From Intestinimonas aquisgranensis (GTDB lineage: Bacteria > Bacillota > Clostridia > Oscillospirales > Oscillospiraceae): a stretch of DNA of 6,977 bases. The position numbers were made by a program, and so were the translations under genes. This document shows positions 6,015 through 6,977 of this stretch, in pieces; the first letter of the stretch is position 1, and every line of letters begins with the position of its first letter. The stretch lies in NCBI GenBank assembly GCA_020687605.1, contig JAJEQY010000124.1, positions 1 through 6,977 of the forward strand, read 5' to 3'. The notes beneath the pieces are model-generated. The model saw nothing but the letters and a program-made list of their open reading frames with translations. It was not told the DNA's origin and did no database searches.

Positions 6015-6023
6015 GGTGTGCCT

Positions 6024-6467
6024 ATGGAAATCAGAAAAGTGGAGACGGACAAAAAGAGATATCTCGACTTACTGCTGCTGGCTGACGAGCAAGAGGACAT
6101 GGTAGATCGCTATCTGGAGCGTGGGACCATGTATGTGCTGGAGGATGGCGGAGTCAAGGCGGAATGCGTGGTAACCGACGAAAGAAACGACATCCTGGAG
6201 CTGAAGAACATTGCCGTGGAGCCTGATTTCCAGGGCAAGGGCTATGGGAAAGCCCTGATAGATTTCTTAATCGAAACCTATGCAGGACAGTATACGGTGC
6301 TGCAGGTGGGCACCGGAGACAGTCCGTCCACCATCCCGTTTTATGAGGCCTGCGGCTTTCGCAGGCACCATCTGGTCAAGCACTTTTTCACCGACCACTA
6401 CGACCACCCCATCTACGAGGGCGAGGTGCAGCTGGTGGACATGGTGTACCTGCAAAGAGAACTATGA
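6024..6467 (+). CDS. GNAT family N-acetyltransferase
   Basis: A 147-residue single-domain GNAT protein. LELKNIAVEPDFQGKGYGKALIDFL (from about residue 58, split here in description) contains the acetyl-CoA binding QGKGYG (70-75). TVLQVGTGDSPSTIPFYEAC followed by GFRR (about 91-114) is the usual motif-B region with the FYxxxGF signature. The C-terminal DHYDHPIYEGEVQLVDMVYL resembles a subfamily common in Firmicutes. The substrate cannot be inferred. The ATG at 6024 is preferred, with AAGGTG six to eight bases ahead; an in-frame GTG at 6018 would overlap that site. It begins 9 bp after the YoaP-like gene stop, so both are on one transcript, which ends at the hairpin just after this stop codon. 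Confidence 0.9.
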   Translation: MEIRKVETDKKRYLDLLLLADEQEDMVDRYLERGTMYVLEDGGVKAECVVTDERNDILELKNIAVEPDFQGKGYGKALIDFLIETYAGQYTVLQVGTGDSPSTIPFYEACGFRRHHLVKHFFTDHYDHPIYEGEVQLVDMVYLQREL

Positions 6468-6469
6468 GG

Positions 6470-6506
6470 AAGCGGAGCGCCCGTGTGAGCGCTCCGCTTT
6501 GCATTA
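6470..6506 (+). terminator. Intrinsic terminator of the rightward operon
   Basis: A perfect 11-bp stem (AAGCGGAGCGC at 6470-6480, GCGCTCCGCTT at 6489-6499, 8-base loop) starts three bases after the GNAT stop codon and is followed by TGCATT. The stem is very strong but the T-run is poor (CTTTGCATT), so read-through is possible. There is no T-run on the minus side, so it is one-directional. Confidence 0.75.
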
Positions 6507-6576
6507 AGTATCCCTGAAATAGACAGAGAGGGCCAGTGTGCGCCACTTTTTGGGGGTATGATGGCCTGTCCCTGAT
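6507..6576. other. Convergent intergenic spacer
   Basis: These 70 bp between the rightward terminator and the stop of the TIGR04076-like frame contain no convincing gene or terminator for the leftward transcript. GGCCA and TGGCC arms (about 6532-6567) are too far apart to form a compact hairpin. Confidence 0.4.
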
Positions 6577-6977
6577 TCAGCCGGTGTAGGCATCCTCTGC
6601 CGTATTCTTGAAATTCTGCTTTTCCAGCCATTCCCGTTCCTCTTCGGTCTCAGGGATATCGATTCGCTCAACCTTGAAGATCACCGGCCGGGTCCCGTCG
6701 TTGCAGCAGGCGATCATCATCCGCTCATCATTGGTCCACTTGTGCATGATGGATCCGCCCTGGAGAGCTGTGTAGACATACCGGCTGATGGCGTCCCACG
6801 CCTCCCCGCAGAATTTCCCGTTCATCAGGTGATAAAAATCGTCACGCTCCGGGGTGCGCTTAAGCAAAAAGGTATCTCCCTTCTGAAAGAAGGGACAGGG
6901 TCCTGAATACGCCGCCTGAAACGGTGCCCTTAGACCGCACGAATGGTGCAGCCAGACCGCTGAAATGGTGCATGGTC
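6577..6977 (-). CDS. TIGR04076 family protein (partial; N-terminus beyond window or lost)
   Basis: The minus-strand frame is open from the window edge to the TGA at 6577. The family-like core begins at 6903 with GPCPFFQKGDTFLL. It continues through FCGEAWDAISRYVYTALQGG and ends with MMIACCNDGTRPVIFKVERI plus a short acidic tail. GxCPFFxxGD, FC-AW-I, and IACC-DG-RPV-F-ERI are the TIGR04076 landmarks; the cysteines are conserved but the function is unknown. Normal members have about 25-30 more residues before this core (a KITV strand and a DL--Y helix). Here the upstream codons (WLHHSCGLRAPFQAAYS) do not resemble that and are encoded by 22-bp tandem repeats. No ATG, GTG or TTG in this frame occurs between 6868 and 6977. 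A TTG at 6867 with AGGGAG eight bases upstream exists but would drop the CPFF motif. It may be a truncated gene or one with an aberrant N-terminus. Confidence 0.72.
   Translation of the reverse strand, partial: PCTISAVWLHHSCGLRAPFQAAYSGPCPFFQKGDTFLLKRTPERDDFYHLMNGKFCGEAWDAISRYVYTALQGGSIMHKWTNDERMMIACCNDGTRPVIFKVERIDIPETEEEREWLEKQNFKNTAEDAYTG
6910..6975. repeat. Three degenerate 22-bp tandem repeats
   Basis: Three consecutive units in perfect 22-bp phase: 6910-6931, 6932-6953 and 6954-6975. Units two and three share AGACCGC-N3-AATGGTGCA (16 of 22 identical). Unit one matches unit three at 13 of 22, with the core C-TGAAA-N-GGTGC. The array may continue past the right edge. Since 22 is not a multiple of three, the same bases are read in shifting frames, which argues against a coding repeat. 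Confidence 0.6.

Noticed and set aside
6910..6977. CRISPR array
   Set aside because: The units are contiguous with no spacers and are degenerate, so this is a tandem repeat and not a CRISPR.

Overview
The window is about 57% GC and densely coded. Strong AGGAGG-type ribosome binding sites, tight gene spacing, sigma-A-like promoters and protein families common in Clostridia suggest an Oscillospiraceae-type gut Firmicute (Flavonifractor/Lawsonibacter-like). That placement is inferred from sequence style and has not been tested by search. I see no rRNA, tRNA, CRISPR array, transposase or integrase.

Layout: an intergenic region at about 5110-5264 divides two divergent units. Leftward (minus strand) runs a train of eight small genes in this order: a WYL-domain YafY-type regulator broken by a one-base frameshift (4191-5100), a TfoX N-terminal-domain protein, a GyrI-like ligand-binding protein, a GNAT-SnoaL/NTF2-like fusion and an SRPBCC/START-like protein. 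The train continues after a 73-bp gap holding a probable internal promoter: an XRE regulator with membrane segments, an AraC regulator with a C-terminal GyrI-like effector domain, and a DUF3788 protein cut off by the left edge. The first five genes are 1-13 bp apart or overlap, so they are very likely cotranscribed. Rightward (plus strand) are a YoaP-type GNAT acetyltransferase and a second GNAT gene, ending in an 11-bp-stem terminator. A TIGR04076-family reading frame then comes in from the right edge on the minus strand. Its normal N-terminus is absent, and degenerate 22-bp tandem repeats lie in that place.

Functionally this looks like an accessory small-molecule or stress-response locus. 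It holds three transcription factors, two GyrI-like ligand-binding modules, three acetyltransferase domains and two small hydrophobic-pocket folds (SRPBCC, SnoaL). None of the substrates can be read from sequence.

The points most worth checking are: (1) two fused genes (AraC-GyrI and GNAT-SnoaL) each carry a well-placed internal Shine-Dalgarno and in-frame ATG exactly at the domain junction, suggesting that the C-terminal domain is also made alone; (2) the frameshift in the leading regulator; (3) the 22-bp repeats abutting the TIGR04076 core; and (4) a dyad at the regulator's own promoter.
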